64,000 bases of DNA, taken from contig JAVXUO010003160.1 in the NCBI GenBank assembly GCA_033065855.1, forward strand, positions 62,001 to 126,000, given 5' to 3'. The number at the start of each line of letters is the position of its first letter. Position 1 is the first letter of the stretch. Below the pieces are notes generated by a model that did not search any database, was not told the DNA's origin, and saw only the letters and a program-made list of their open reading frames with translations. Made by a program: the position numbers and the translations under genes. This DNA is from Escallonia rubra (taxonomy: Eukaryota; Streptophyta; Magnoliopsida; Escalloniales; Escalloniaceae). Below are positions 1-11,590 of the stretch, one piece after another.

Positions 1-123
1 CTACGGGTGAAAAATTTTATTATCATACCCGCCCCATGACCCGATCAAAGTCAAAAAAATCCACTTCTATAGGATCGGGGCGGGGCGGATATCCGGCGGG
101 TGCGGATCAAATTGCCATCCCTA
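1..123. mobile_element. Right end of a hAT-type MITE (partial)
   Basis: The stretch ends in TTGCCATCCCTA, the inverse of the TAGGGATGGCAA terminus that is common in plant hAT MITEs. It is preceded by GC-rich subterminal sequence (CGGGGCGGGG, then CCGGCGGGTGCGGATC). The other end lies outside the window, so no target duplication can be checked. It explains why the LTR that follows shows no similarity to its partner before about position 124. Confidence 0.45.
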
Positions 124-1693
124 CGTGCCCCCAGGATTGCACACACTCCGTCGTGCCATGCGCTGTGCTGCTGATACAGTCCCGCCATTTGACTCTCTGT
201 CACACTATGGTGCACCCGGCACCGCACAGTCCGTCGCGCCGCTAATATAGTCGCGCCCCCCGGCTCACTATCAAACTACCACGCCCCACTGTTGGTCCAT
301 ATTTTCACCATACCATGTGCACCTTGCCTTGGTCATGGAACATGCTTCGACCCACTCCCCAAAGTGTGCATCATCCCGCAGGGATATGTGACTCTTCTGG
401 GACACTATCTCTGCCAGCGAGCTCTAAGTGCTCCAGCATGGAGACTCCCCTTCCGTCAGGTAGACGGCTTATTCGGGATGCTATCTAAGCCTATCGGTAG
501 GCGACTCCTGTGGGACACTCCTTGGCACGCTCTGAGTGCTCCAACACAAGGACTCACCCGCGGGGATATGCAACTCCTCCGAGACACTATCTCCGCCAAG
601 GAGCTATAAGTGCTCCAGTATGAAGACTCCCCTTCCACCAGGTAGACAGCTCATCCGGGATGCTACATCGGCCCATTGGGTAGGCGACTCCTCCAGAACA
701 CTATCTTGGCGTGTTCCAAGTGCTCTGGCATAACGATTCACCCACGGGGTTAATCGACTCATCTGGGACATTATCTCCACCAGTGAGCTTCTACTCGCCT
801 TCCGCTAGGTAGACAGCTCCTCTGGGATTCTACCTCGGCATGTCGGGTAGATGGCTCCATCGGGACACTACCTTGGAGCTCTCTAAGTGTTTTGGCACAA
901 GGACTCACCCACGGGATATGTGACTCCTCCGAGACATTATCTCTGCAAGGATGTCGTGTGACTAGCCTACGTGCTCCGGCACCAGGGGCTTTCATCGGCA
1001 CCCTTAGGGACTATGACCCCCGGGTCACTCCAAGGCAGGAGCAAGTCTCCGGAAGGCATCGCACCTAGTTTAACTGGAAATTAGGCTCCGGGTCTTCGCC
1101 ACTGCTACCAGGTCCTCGGCGTCTCTCGATGCCTTATGGGACTCTACAAGGGCTTTGGACTGGTGGCTAAATCAAGTGGGCTCTCTAGCCACACCAGCGT
1201 TGTGTGGGACAATCTTTCTCAACAGACAGAGTGATGTTGTACGAGGCAGGCCGAGTAAATCTATGCGATCCATCAGTCCGTGGAGCATCGGCACCTGTGG
1301 ACCCCTTGGTGACGTGTCACTCCTAAGGAGTGGCATGTGTTAGTTGATGACATCATCTCAACCTCTATAAATTGGGGGCTTGAGAATTCATTTTCAGGAC
1401 TTCACATTTGGGAGACTTTCATTCTCATATTCACTTTCTCATTCTAGAATTCTAAAGAGAGACTACAGGACCTTGACTCTGGACCTAAGCATCGAATATG
1501 ACTGACATCGTGTATTCACCCCCGCGCCATCGCCCTTGCAGCACTGCCACCCTCTGGCTCTATCTGGGAAGCCCTTATTCTCTGCCCTTCTCCATCATTG
1601 TTGTGTCCCAAATCAGCATACTTGACATATGGATCGGGCTGCATTCCTTGTAGCGCCTCCACGTCGGCTGCAAACCCACTTTCCTAGGCATCA
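124..1693 (+). repeat. 5' LTR of the outer element (left end missing)
   Basis: From about 170 it aligns in order with 12420-13918. It contains a TATA motif (CTCTATAA, about 1364-1371), and the sequence just downstream (GAGAATTCATTTTCAGGACTT) has a close counterpart in the right copy near 13600. It ends CATCA at 1693, three bases before the primer-binding-like site. A ~180-bp unit is tandemly repeated inside it. Confidence 0.6.
388..960 (+). repeat. ~180-bp tandem repeat inside the LTR
   Basis: Three full units and a partial fourth begin near 388, 571, 752 and 919. Each carries GGGACACTATCT-like, GTGCTCCAGCATG-like and CCAGGTAGACGGC-like segments in the same order and ends in ACAAGGACTCACCC-like sequence. 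The same units recur in the right LTR at about 12645-13200. Short open frames here arise from the repeat and show no domain. Confidence 0.7.
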
Positions 1694-1696
1694 TTT

Positions 1697-1714
1697 TGGC
1701 GACTCCGCTAGGGA
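1697..1714 (+). other. Primer-binding-like site of the outer element
   Basis: TGGCGACTCCGCTAGGGA starts with the TGG expected opposite a tRNA 3' CCA and lies three bases after the LTR end. Closely similar sites follow the 5' LTR in many plant Ty3 elements. The matching tRNA is not assigned here. Confidence 0.6.
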
Positions 1715-2703
1715 GGTGAGCATCGCACTGCCATTCGTCCCTCGTCTGACATACCTAAGTAACCATGCATCAGCAACACATGGCTACCAGGGCTACCAGC
1801 CACAGCGTCAACCCAGCCATCCAAGAGGCTGTCATTTCTAGACAGATAATTTAAAGCTACAATTGCTCTTGCACAAGTCTACTGACACCATCTTTGATGC
1901 CATCACCTACTCCCTTGGGGGCTTCACCCCTTTCTTATCCCAAGCAGGCCAGGTCCCCCTGCCTCACATTGCATAGCGACTTCATAGGTGGTGTACAAGG
2001 TGACTCGAGCCACACTACTAAGTCTCAACTCGGTCAGCCGACATTCCCCAGGCCTCGCGACTACCCTGGTCGGGCATGCATGCAACGCGTCTCACTGGCC
2101 CTCCCTTGTCTCTGTGACTCAGCCGGTCATCAATGTCAGCCCGGCACCCTAAGCCCCCACCTCCCTCTCACCCAACCTACTCACGGCCGGGTCACCACCC
2201 TTAGCGGCCTCCCTCGACACCCTTGCCCGAGCTTTACTCTCCACTTTTTGACACTTAGAAAGGTTTCCTACAAAATTTTTCCATTCCCCCTCCCTTCTTG
2301 GTGCCAATCACTAAAACTCTCCCAAAACAAAAAAAAAATTTAACCCCTCACCGCACACCCCCCTCGCCTGGGCAACCTCCCCCAAGCTCGGGCAGCCCAT
2401 CTTCGTGTGGGTTTCTCACACTCTCTCTCTTTGAGAAAAACCCACATCGATATGAATGGAAGATGCTATAATTACACTCTCTCTTACACATTCTCTCTCT
2501 CTCTCTCTTACACATTCTCTCTCTCTCTCTCTATCTTCATTTCTCTCTTTCCAATCACTCCCCACCTTTACATTTTCTCTTTCTTCATTCACTTTTCCCT
2601 CTCACATCACCCAACACATTCCCTTCTCTCTTCCTTCTTACCCGAGACCCATTTCCTCATACACATCACCTCTCTCTCACACCTCTCTCTTTATATTTCT
2701 TTA
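1715..2703 (+). other. Outer-element internal sequence, no domain recognised
   Basis: A 149-codon open frame at 1894-2343 is proline- and serine-rich and matches no retroelement domain that I recognise. From about 2410 the sequence becomes almost pure pyrimidine with (CT)n runs. I see no host gene here. Confidence 0.4.
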
Positions 2704-3850
2704 GGGTGTGTTTGGATATAGGATTTGAAATGGGGATTTGACTTTGGTAGGGTATTTGTAAATCCTTTGGACAAAATATCTTGTTTGGATAGTTCACAAG
2801 GGAATTTTTGAAATTTCGAAGTGATTTGAACTGTGGATTTGGGGTCACCAAATCTACAGTTCAAATCACTAGTCTGAACTAGTTATGTGTCAAATCCACA
2901 CCAATCAGTTACAAACCCACAATAACTAGTTTCCTATTTTTTAGGAATCTTGCCTCCCACCCTTTTTAACAACCTTTTGCTTCCTTTCTTCCAAACAAGA
3001 TATTTCAAAATGATAGAATTTGTAAATCAAGGAATTTCGAAATGAGGGTATTTAGAAATGCCCAGTATTTCAAAATCACATCTCCAAACACACCCTTAAT
3101 ATTTCTCTTTCATTTACTATCACGACTTTCCACATTTTTCTCTCCCCAATTACCACTCTCCTTCATTCTCTCTTTCTCACTACACGATTATTCTCTCCAT
3201 CTCTATTTCCCATTTTACATGTGCTCTCTCTTTCCTATCTCCTTTCATTAAATACTCCCTACCCATTTTTTTTCTCTCCACCATCAATCCCTCTTCCTCT
3301 CACCCTCTAACCCCCCATACTACTTCGGCCCTTCTCCCCCCCCCCCCCCACATTTCGGCCACAAGCTCCCCCAGCCTTCAAAATCAACACTTAGTTTTTT
3401 CCTTCTCTTTCCTCACTCCCAAGTCAACCTCTTTCTATCTTCCTTTCATCACTTTTCGCACCCCCTTTGGCACAGCCGACCCCCTCCCTCTTTTTCTTTT
3501 CTTATCCCTCTCCCCTTTTAATTCCCCTCCCCTCCACCCAAAATTCATACTTAGTTTTATTTTCCTCTTCATTTTCTTATCAACCTCCTTCCCTCCTTTT
3601 CTGCACAATCTCACCCCTCCCTTTCTCACATCCCCCCCCCCCCCACATGCCTTCATGCTCATCCACTTTCCTGTAACTACACAGCCTTTTTTATCACACA
3701 AAAAAAAAAATGAAATCATGCTTTATACTCACTACCACTTACTACAATTTAAGTTTCACCTATTATTCTAAGGTGGCACTTTTTCACTCCCTTATCCATT
3801 TTGTCACTCTTATACACTTCGCTTTATTTTTTATTTTATTTTTGACAACT
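2407..3850 (+). repeat. Extreme C+T strand asymmetry with (CT)n microsatellites
   Basis: Leaving out the MITE at 2704-3095, the + strand is dominated by C and T over about 1 kb. It includes (TC)n blocks at 2480-2530, C-runs near 3340 and 3640, and many TTTCTCTC-like words. Open frames on either strand are low-complexity and are not taken as genes. Confidence 0.7.
2704..3095. mobile_element. Tourist-like (PIF/Harbinger) MITE
   Basis: Both ends read GGGTGTGTTTGGA (right end as reverse complement) and continue in imperfect inverted repeats. The element is flanked by a direct 3-bp TTA at 2701-2703 and 3096-3098, the expected target duplication for this superfamily. Its length is 392 bp and it has no coding capacity. 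Confidence 0.8.
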
Positions 3851-3994
3851 TTGACCAAGTTTGCATTGATCGCGCCTCTACACTTCTCATTGCTCCCCCA
3901 AGCCTAGGCTTTAGTAGGTGGTGCACGAGGTGGCAATGCCCGTCGCTGCACGACGCGTCGCGACGCCCAACCGCGCCCTGCTCTGGTCGCCGTG

Positions 3995-6796
3995 TTTCAC
4001 TACTCGAACTCACTGGTGAGCTTATGAGCTAGAACCATGACCGGCCGCAGACCCATTTAAACATCGACTCAGGGCTCTGTTAGGCCTTACTACAACTTGT
4101 ACACAAGAATCGATAACCAAGAAATTTACAACTATCTCCTTAGTAATATTTCTAAAATCACACTTATAATTTCTCAAATAAATCTCCAATGACATTCTTT
4201 ATTAAACAACTAACATGGATCATTTCAAATCCAGTGGAGATCTAAGCTCCAAGAATTCTCAAATTTACAAATTTAGTACTAGCATACTATCCAGAGGTTT
4301 ATTAGATAATCTAAGAGGACTACAACACCTCTAAGAGTCGTCTACCGCAACTACGTCCTCATGACCACCATCAGTGCCAGTTCCACCTAGATAATCGCTT
4401 GAAAAATATTTAAAAGAATGAGATTAGGGCCTAGTAAGTACACATACCATATCCCTAAAATAGATTTTGGGATTCATAAAAACGTGCCATGGTTTCTTGA
4501 TTTTAAAACTAGTAACAAATTCACAGGGAATATTATACACATATATGTTTTATAAAAGAAAATCATGCTTCAGGAGAACTCTTCCAAAACGAATGCATAA
4601 CAACAATGATTAAACTTCAAGTGAAATTCTAACTCTTTTCACAGTGTATTGGGGTAAGTGTATGGTCCCACTGACTAGGACTTAGAATCCTTCCTCCACC
4701 CGAGATAGACAATATTGTGGATGTAAGGGCGAACCACGATGCAACAGTACTATGCGCCAATGTATGGTCCCATGGACAAGGACCCGGAATCCACTTTCCC
4801 CCGAGGATATGGGTTACAACAACCAATATTAACTTCACAATAACACGATTAGCACATAGTTCTCAAAAACCAATGCAACACATTCCATGGCAATTATAAT
4901 TCATTTTTCTCATCAACCAATTGCCCAAAAACAAGAGTATCCCAATTTCTTAAAATATTCATTTGGTAAAAATCACGTATACATACACATTTATTGGAAA
5001 ATTAGGTTGTACGGAGGAGTACTTACCTGAATAGTTAAGCGGCTCTTTCTCCCAAGTCTGCCATAGCCCTTGTCTATCGGAACCTAACAGTAAATCATCC
5101 GGATGTTATTCATTGTCGTTAAATCATGCCCAGGTGCAAAATTTCCTCCAAGTGAATGAAATTACCAAAATACTCCTAAACTTGTGTAAAATTATCAAAT
5201 TACTCCCGACGCCTTATGTACCGTTTCAAATCCAGAAAATAAACCAAAGCATCCTTTTAAACAACTAGGTGGGTTTTTCGAACAAAAATGGCATTTCTGG
5301 GAATTCTCCATTCGGAACCCTAAATTGCTCTTTAAATTGAACGCGAAGGTTCCCATCTCAAAATATATTCAAACGGCACCAAAATGCCACGAAATTTTAG
5401 ATTCTCAAGCGTCTCAATATGTTTAGATCACTGTAAATTTTTTGGTTAAAAATAATTTTTTTTACTATCTCAAATAATTCAAAAGCCTCTTTCCAAAATA
5501 AGATCATTTCAGGCCATTCGCATGCCTAGAAAAATCTCATAAAATTTTGCATCGAAAGTTTTCACAAAAATAAATTAGTTTTAGTTTTGCACTTTACCCA
5601 AATATGCTCATAAATGGCTTAAAATTTTTTGGGCAATGGACTGATCTATAATTCTAGAAACAACATTTTTCAACAAATCTTAGTTTTGTAGATTTACCAT
5701 TTTGAGGAAGAAACATGACAAATATTAGAAAACTCAAAACTAAAATATTAAAGTAGACTTGCTGAGGTTTTTAGAAATATAAGGGTCACAAAAATCTAAC
5801 GAGTAATGACTTTTCTATAGCAATTGAATTGGCTGATAGTCACAACGCATCTCTATGGAGACCAGTTTTGTTCAATGGTTATTTTGAGCCGAAATACTAT
5901 AAATCTCAAAACACTCAAAACTAAAAAGTTGAAGAAGACTTTCTAAAGTTTCTAGAAATATAAATTTCACAAAACAGTCATGATTAATGAATTTTCTATG
6001 ATAAATCGAAGATGCTGCCAGAAACTAAAAAACTCTGGACTTCTACAATGAATTGATTTTAAGGTCATTTTTCAATGTGCAAACGTGGGACTCTGAAAAA
6101 AATCAAAACTAAAAATTTGAAGGCAACGCAATGAAATTTTCAAAAAAGTAAAAAATTATCTCAATCGGATTTAAATAAAATAGATATGATAAAAATTCTA
6201 ACTCACTCTTATGCTGCTCTACATCAGCCTTCTTCTCAAACACACTCACATCTCACCCTTTGGAACACACACAATACCACCAACTCATGTACAATATCAT
6301 ACCTAAAACACCTAATTACATGGCTAAAATTAGAGAGGAAAGATTTAGGAATTTACCTTCAAAAAGTCTTGTCATAGGTGTTGCTTCTCTCTCCCTTTCT
6401 CGCTCCGACTTTCACGTAAAAGAGGTGGGCAGACTTCTTGGACCCCCCACCCCCTCCAAGGATCTTATATATGGTTGCCCTAATGCTAATACTTGCTAAC
6501 AACCCCCTCATACTTATTTATTTCACCCTTTCACCCTCACTTCCACAAAATCTTTAGATTAAGATTAAAATAAAATTTTCATTGACAAATGAAAAGTTTC
6601 GGGCGTCACATTCTCCCCATCTCATTAATTTGCAACTTAAGAGTATCATAAATTGTCGCTGAAAGTCACAATCAATACCGCTGACGATAATCGTTGCTAA
6701 AGACCCCAATTAATGTATATTCCAACAACCGCCGCTAAAGAATCAATAACAATTCTAGGATTAACCGTAACCGTATTTTAGGTGCGGAGTATTACA
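3995..6796 (-). repeat. 3' LTR of the LARD-like element
   Basis: It aligns with 7948-11388 almost throughout, including the CATGACCGGCCGCAG segment near 4035 and GGTGCGGAGTATTACA at the right end. The left terminus reads TTTCAC where the other copy has TGTCAC, a one-base decay of the TG end. About 2.8 kb, non-coding. Confidence 0.75.
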
Positions 6797-7947
6797 TTAT
6801 GTTCCCCTTAAAAAAAATTCGTCCTCGAAATTTGGTGTTCCTTAGATTACTGCTCTTTAAGCATATCTGATCTCCGGTATCTATCTTCATGACACCTCAA
6901 GTGTTGATATCCCTCGATCCATTAAAACGGTCGACAAGAATCCATATCCAATTTCAAGTGACTTACAATGTATATGTGCTAAACACCTCAAAGTACGGGG
7001 CTACATTAATTCACGTAGTCTCAATTATCAATATTCTTAAGTCATAAGATCATCCACACTAGAAATGTTAGCTACACATTTCTCCATTCGTACAACTAAA
7101 TCGTCGCTAAACCACAAAGTCTCACCTAGTGAACAATTTTTAGAGTAAAATATATTCATCAAAATCAACCATAAGCCCAATTTGAGACTAGGATATTACA
7201 AGCTCTTCCCATTAAAAGAAATTCGGCCTCGAATTTCACAATTACTACAACGTCTACACACTACACGTCTACTATGGTAGCCAATGCAATAGACAAACAC
7301 TACCCAAATTGGATGGAATTTCACTCCCCACGACTACTTAGACATAACACTTTACTTCCAAATCATAGCGTCAAACTCAACCCTATCAGATTATCACTTG
7401 CGTTCTAACGGTTTCAGAACCTCACGAACCGACGACCTCGATATTAAAAGTTTAGTTCGTATTCCAAGTACACTCTAAGATTTGAGACCTACGTTCACAA
7501 GATTTTTAACTAACTACATTCGAAATACATTATCGCGTTTAACTAGTTCCAAAAGAAAATTTTCCGTAAAATTTCCCTTCTTTAATCACGAGAGACAACA
7601 TCACCTTCGAAAGTCTTAAGCTCTCTAAACTTTGAACATGTAAACCATATAGTTGCATAATCTCTATCTAGTTATTATGAACATGCTACTTTACAACCTT
7701 GGCTAGGTTTCTGGCAACTAGAAATATATCCTCGCACTATCATGAGCTAACTTCACCCTTACGAAAGAGATCATCATAATGGTTCATATAACCTCCAAAG
7801 CGCAAGTGAAAACACCAATCACAATCGTGGCAACTTCGAGCATTTTATCACAGTACAAGATTCATCGCTTAGGATGCTATAACCTAACCAGCGGAATCAT
7901 TACTTAAACTCTTATATCCCAAGATCGTAATGCTCTTATACCATTTC
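6797..7947 (-). other. Short internal region of the LARD-like element, with a duplicated pol-tail/PPT junction
   Basis: The purine tract TAAGGGGAAC (- strand, 6801-6810) adjoins the left LTR. A second, similar junction stands at 7200/7201, with TGTAATATCC preceded by a purine-rich tract and ATTCGAGGCCGAATTT. About 400 bp of LTR-start-like sequence is thus sandwiched inside the element. No open frame of note. Confidence 0.55.
7932..7943 (-). other. Primer-binding site, initiator tRNA-Met type
   Basis: The - strand reads TGGTATAAGAGC, one base from the TGGTATCAGAGC consensus used by many plant LTR retrotransposons. It lies four bases inside the LTR end. Confidence 0.75.
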
Positions 7948-10900
7948 TGTCACGACCTGAACTCACGGATAAGCCCATGAGTTAGATCCGTGACCGGCCG
8001 CAGGTCCATTCAAACATCCACTCAAGGCTCTGTTAGGCCTTTCTATAACATGTACACAATTACATAGCCATGTATTTAACTAACACCTTAACAAGACTTC
8101 TAAAATCATACTTATAGATCTCTCAAATATGTCTCTAATTATTTTCTCCATGAATGACTAACACAAATCATAGATAATCTCATGGAGACCTAAGCTCCAA
8201 ATAATTCTCAAAACATAAATAAAATAGTACTACAATTAAATCCGACTATTAACTATTTTTTCTAAAAAGGCTTCAACTAAATCACTAACGACCATCTCCT
8301 GCGACTCCGTCCTCGTTATCCCCATAGTTCTCGAATTTGTCTAAGTGGTCACCTGAAAACATTTATAAAAAAAAAAGTGAGCTTGGGTCTCAGTGAGTAC
8401 ACATACCATATCCCTAAAATAGATTTTGGGATTCATAAAAACGTGCCACGGTTTCTTCGTTTTAAAACTAGTAACTAATTCACAGAGAATACTATACACA
8501 TATATACTTTATATAAAAGCAAATCATGCTCGGGAGAACTCTTACAAAACGAATGCATAACAACATTGATTAAACTTTGAGTGAAATTCTAACTCTTTTC
8601 CTGGTGTGCTGCGGTCAGCGTATGGTCCCACTGACTAGGACCTAGAATCCCTCCTCCATCTGGGATATATAATATTATGGACGCAAGAACGAATCACGAT
8701 GCAACAATACTATGCACCAACGTAGGGTCCAGTTGACCAGGACGTAGAATCCACTTTTCCCCGTGGATATATGGCACAACAACCAATATTAACTTCACAG
8801 TAACACGATTAACACATAGTTCTCAAAAATCAATACAATACTTTTCATGGCAATTATAATTCATTTTTCTCATCAACCAGTTGCACAAAAGCAAGAGTAT
8901 CATAATTTCTTAAAATATTCATCTAGTAAAAAGCATGTATACATAAACATATATTGGAAAATTAGGTTGCACGAATGGACATGGCAGAAGTACTTACGTG
9001 AATAGCTAAGCAGTTCTTTCTCCCAAGTCTTCCCTAACTCTTGTCTATCGAAACATAACAGTAAATCATTCGGATATTATTCATTGTTGTTAAATCATGC
9101 TTAGGTGCTTAATTTCCTCCAAGTGAGTGAAGTAACCAAAATACCCCTAGACTTGTATAAAATTATCAAATTACTCCTGACACCTAACGTACCATTTCAC
9201 ACTCAGAAATAACCCAAAATATCCTTTTAAAAAACTAGGTGGGTTTTTCAAACAAAAATGGCCTTTTTTGGAAATTCTCTATTTGGAACCCTAAACCGTT
9301 CTTTAAATTGAGCACTAAGGTTCCCATTTCAAAATATATTCAAACGGCACCGAAATTCCACAAAATATCAGAGCCTCAAGCGTCTCAGTATGTTTAGACC
9401 ACTCTAAAATTTTTGGCTAAAAATAAATTTGCTTCTATATCAAATAATTCAAAACTTAGGCTCTGTTTGATAACATTTTTTTTCAGTTTCCAAAAAAAAA
9501 ATATTAAAGAGCAGCTTCAATTTTTTTTTCAAAAACAAGTGGGTGTTTAATAACCCAGTTTTTATTTTGAGTTTTTTTTTTTTGTGCTTGATAGCTCATT
9601 TTTTATTTTGAGTTTTTTTTATGGTGGTTTGTGGTGGTGGTGGTGGGGCGTGGGGGTGGCTGCCAGCGGTGGTCACCGAAAGTGGCTAGTGGTTGCTGTC
9701 GGAGGTGGTGGCCAGAGTTAGCCGCCGGCAACCGCCGGTGGTGGTCGCCGGTGGTGGTCGCCGGAGGTGGCCACCGACCGCCGGCAACCGCCGGTGGTGG
9801 TCGCCAGAGGTGGCCACCGACCGCCGGCGGTGGTCGCCGGAGTTGGCCTCCAGCAACCGCCGGTGGTGGTGGCCTGAGGTGAGGTGGCCGCTGGAGGTGG
9901 CTACTGGCGGTGGGGGTGGTGGTCTAAAAAAAACTCATTTTTGGAGTTTTTTTTCTTCTTCAGTTTAAAAACCAGTTTTTAAACTGAAGAAGAAAAAAAA
10001 TGGTTACCAAACACAACTTTTTTTCCCAATTTCCAAAACTGGAAAAAAAAAGTTGTGTCAAACATGGCCTTAGTTTAAAATAAGATCATTTCAAGCCCTC
10101 CGCATGCCTAGAAAAATCCCATAAAATTCTACATCGAAGGTTTTCACAAAAATTAAGGAGTTTCAGTTCTGTACTTGGCCAAAATATGCTCAAAAATGGC
10201 TTAAAAAGTTTGGGGCAATGGACTGATCTTTAATTCTAGAAACAACATTTTTCAACAAATCCTAGTTTTGTAGATTGACCATTTTGAGGAAGAAACATGA
10301 TGAATTTTAGAAAACTCAAACTACAAAGTTAAAGTATACTTGCTGAAGTTTTCAAAAATATAAGGTTCACAAAAATCCAATGAGTAATGGATTTTCTATA
10401 GCAAATCGAATTGGCTAATAGTCACAGCACATCTCTGTGCATACCAGTTTTGTTCAATGATTATTTTGGAGCCAAAATACTATGAATCTCAAAAAACTCA
10501 AAACTAAAAAGTTGAAGAAGCCTTTCTGAGGTTTCTAGAAATATAAATTTCACAAAACACCCATAATTAATGAATTTTCTATGATAAATTGAAGTGGCTG
10601 CTAGAAACTGAAAATTTCTGGACTCGTACATTGAATTGATTTTAAGGTCCTTTTTCAATGTGCAAACGTGGGATTATAAGAAAACTTAAAACTAAAAAGT
10701 TGAACACAACACAATGAAATTTTCAGAAAGTAAAAAATTGTCTCAATCAGATTTAAAATAGAAGAGATATGATAAAAATCCTAACCCCATCTTATGTTGC
10801 TCTACAGCAGCCTTCTTCTCAAACACACCCATATCTCACCCTTTAGAACACAAATACCTCAAGTCACATACAATATCATACCAGAAACACCCAATTACAT

Positions 10901-11388
10901 GGCCAAAATTAGAGAGGAAAGATTATGGAATTTACCTTGAAAAAGTCTTGCCTTATGTGTTGCTTCTCTCTTCTTTCTCTATCTGACTTTCACGTAAAAG
11001 AGGTGGGCAGACTTCTTGGACGGCTGCCCCCCCCCCCCCCCCCCCGGGGATCTTATATACGGTTGCCCTAATGCTAATACTTGCTAACAACCCCCGCATA
11101 CTTAGTTATTTTCACCCTCACATCTTTAAAAAAACCACATAATCTTTAGATTAACATTAAAATAAAATTTTCATCGACAAATGAAAGTTTCGGGCGTCAT
11201 ATTCTCCCCACCTCATTAACTTGCAACTTAAGAGCATCATAAATTGTCACTAAAGGTCATAATCAATACCGCTGGCGATAATCGTTATTAAAGACCCCAA
11301 TTAATGTATATTCGAACAACCGCCGCTAAAGAATTAATAGCATTTCTAGGATTGACTATAAACTGTATTCTAGGTGCGGAGTATTATA
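7948..11388 (-). repeat. 5' LTR of the LARD-like element, interrupted by a Harbinger insert
   Basis: It starts TGTCACGACC on the + strand and ends GTATTATA, matching 3995-6796. A 611-bp element at 9459-10069 is absent from the sister LTR, so it inserted after the LTR pair formed. Confidence 0.75.
9459..10069. mobile_element. PIF/Harbinger-type element with GC-rich triplet core
   Basis: The ends are GGCTCTGTTTGATAAC and (reverse complement) GGCCATGTTTGACACAAC, continued by matching CAGTTT / CCAGTTTT segments. The flanking direct repeat is TTA (9456-9458, 10070-10072). The sister LTR has an empty site at the corresponding place. The core (about 9630-9930) is a GGTGGTGGCCGCCGG-like repeat that opens Gly/Arg/Trp-rich frames. 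These are low-complexity, not a gene. Confidence 0.8.
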
Positions 11389-11590
11389 CCGTGCCCCCGC
11401 ATCGATGCCCAAGATTCCCCAGGCTTCAGTAGGTGGTGCACGAGGTGGCTCGAGCAACCTACTCTTCACCTCTATTGTTCAATGACGACGCCAGCAACTC
11501 TCACGCCAACAAACATCAATAATTCTTCTAATTATAAACTTGTGAATATGCATGCACTACATGCCCAGGTTGCCCTCCGCGTATACTGCA

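Larger units (their letters stand above)
3995..11388 (-). mobile_element. 7.4-kb coding-poor LTR retrotransposon (LARD-like), complete
   Basis: Two long direct repeats (3995-6796 and 7948-11388) flank a 1.15-kb internal part. A perfect 5-bp direct repeat CCGTG lies on both sides (3990-3994 and 11389-11393). Read on the - strand, an initiator-tRNA-Met-like binding site (TGGTATAAGAGC, 7932-7943) follows the right LTR. A short purine tract precedes the left LTR, next to sequence like the tail of Ty3 pol genes (ATTTCGAGGACGAATTT). There is no gag or pol domain, so it must have moved with another element's proteins. Both LTRs begin with TGTAATACTCC or a variant and end in GTGACA or a variant on the - strand. 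Confidence 0.8.

Noticed and set aside
2407..2721. 104-codon Ser/Leu-rich frame
   Set aside because: Encoded by (CT)n microsatellite; it crosses into the Tourist-like MITE at 2704.
9631..9968. Overlapping Gly/Arg/Trp-rich frames of 83-91 codons
   Set aside because: They arise from the GGTGGTCGCCGG repeat in the core of a MITE; two frames of the same strand are open at once, as expected of a triplet repeat.
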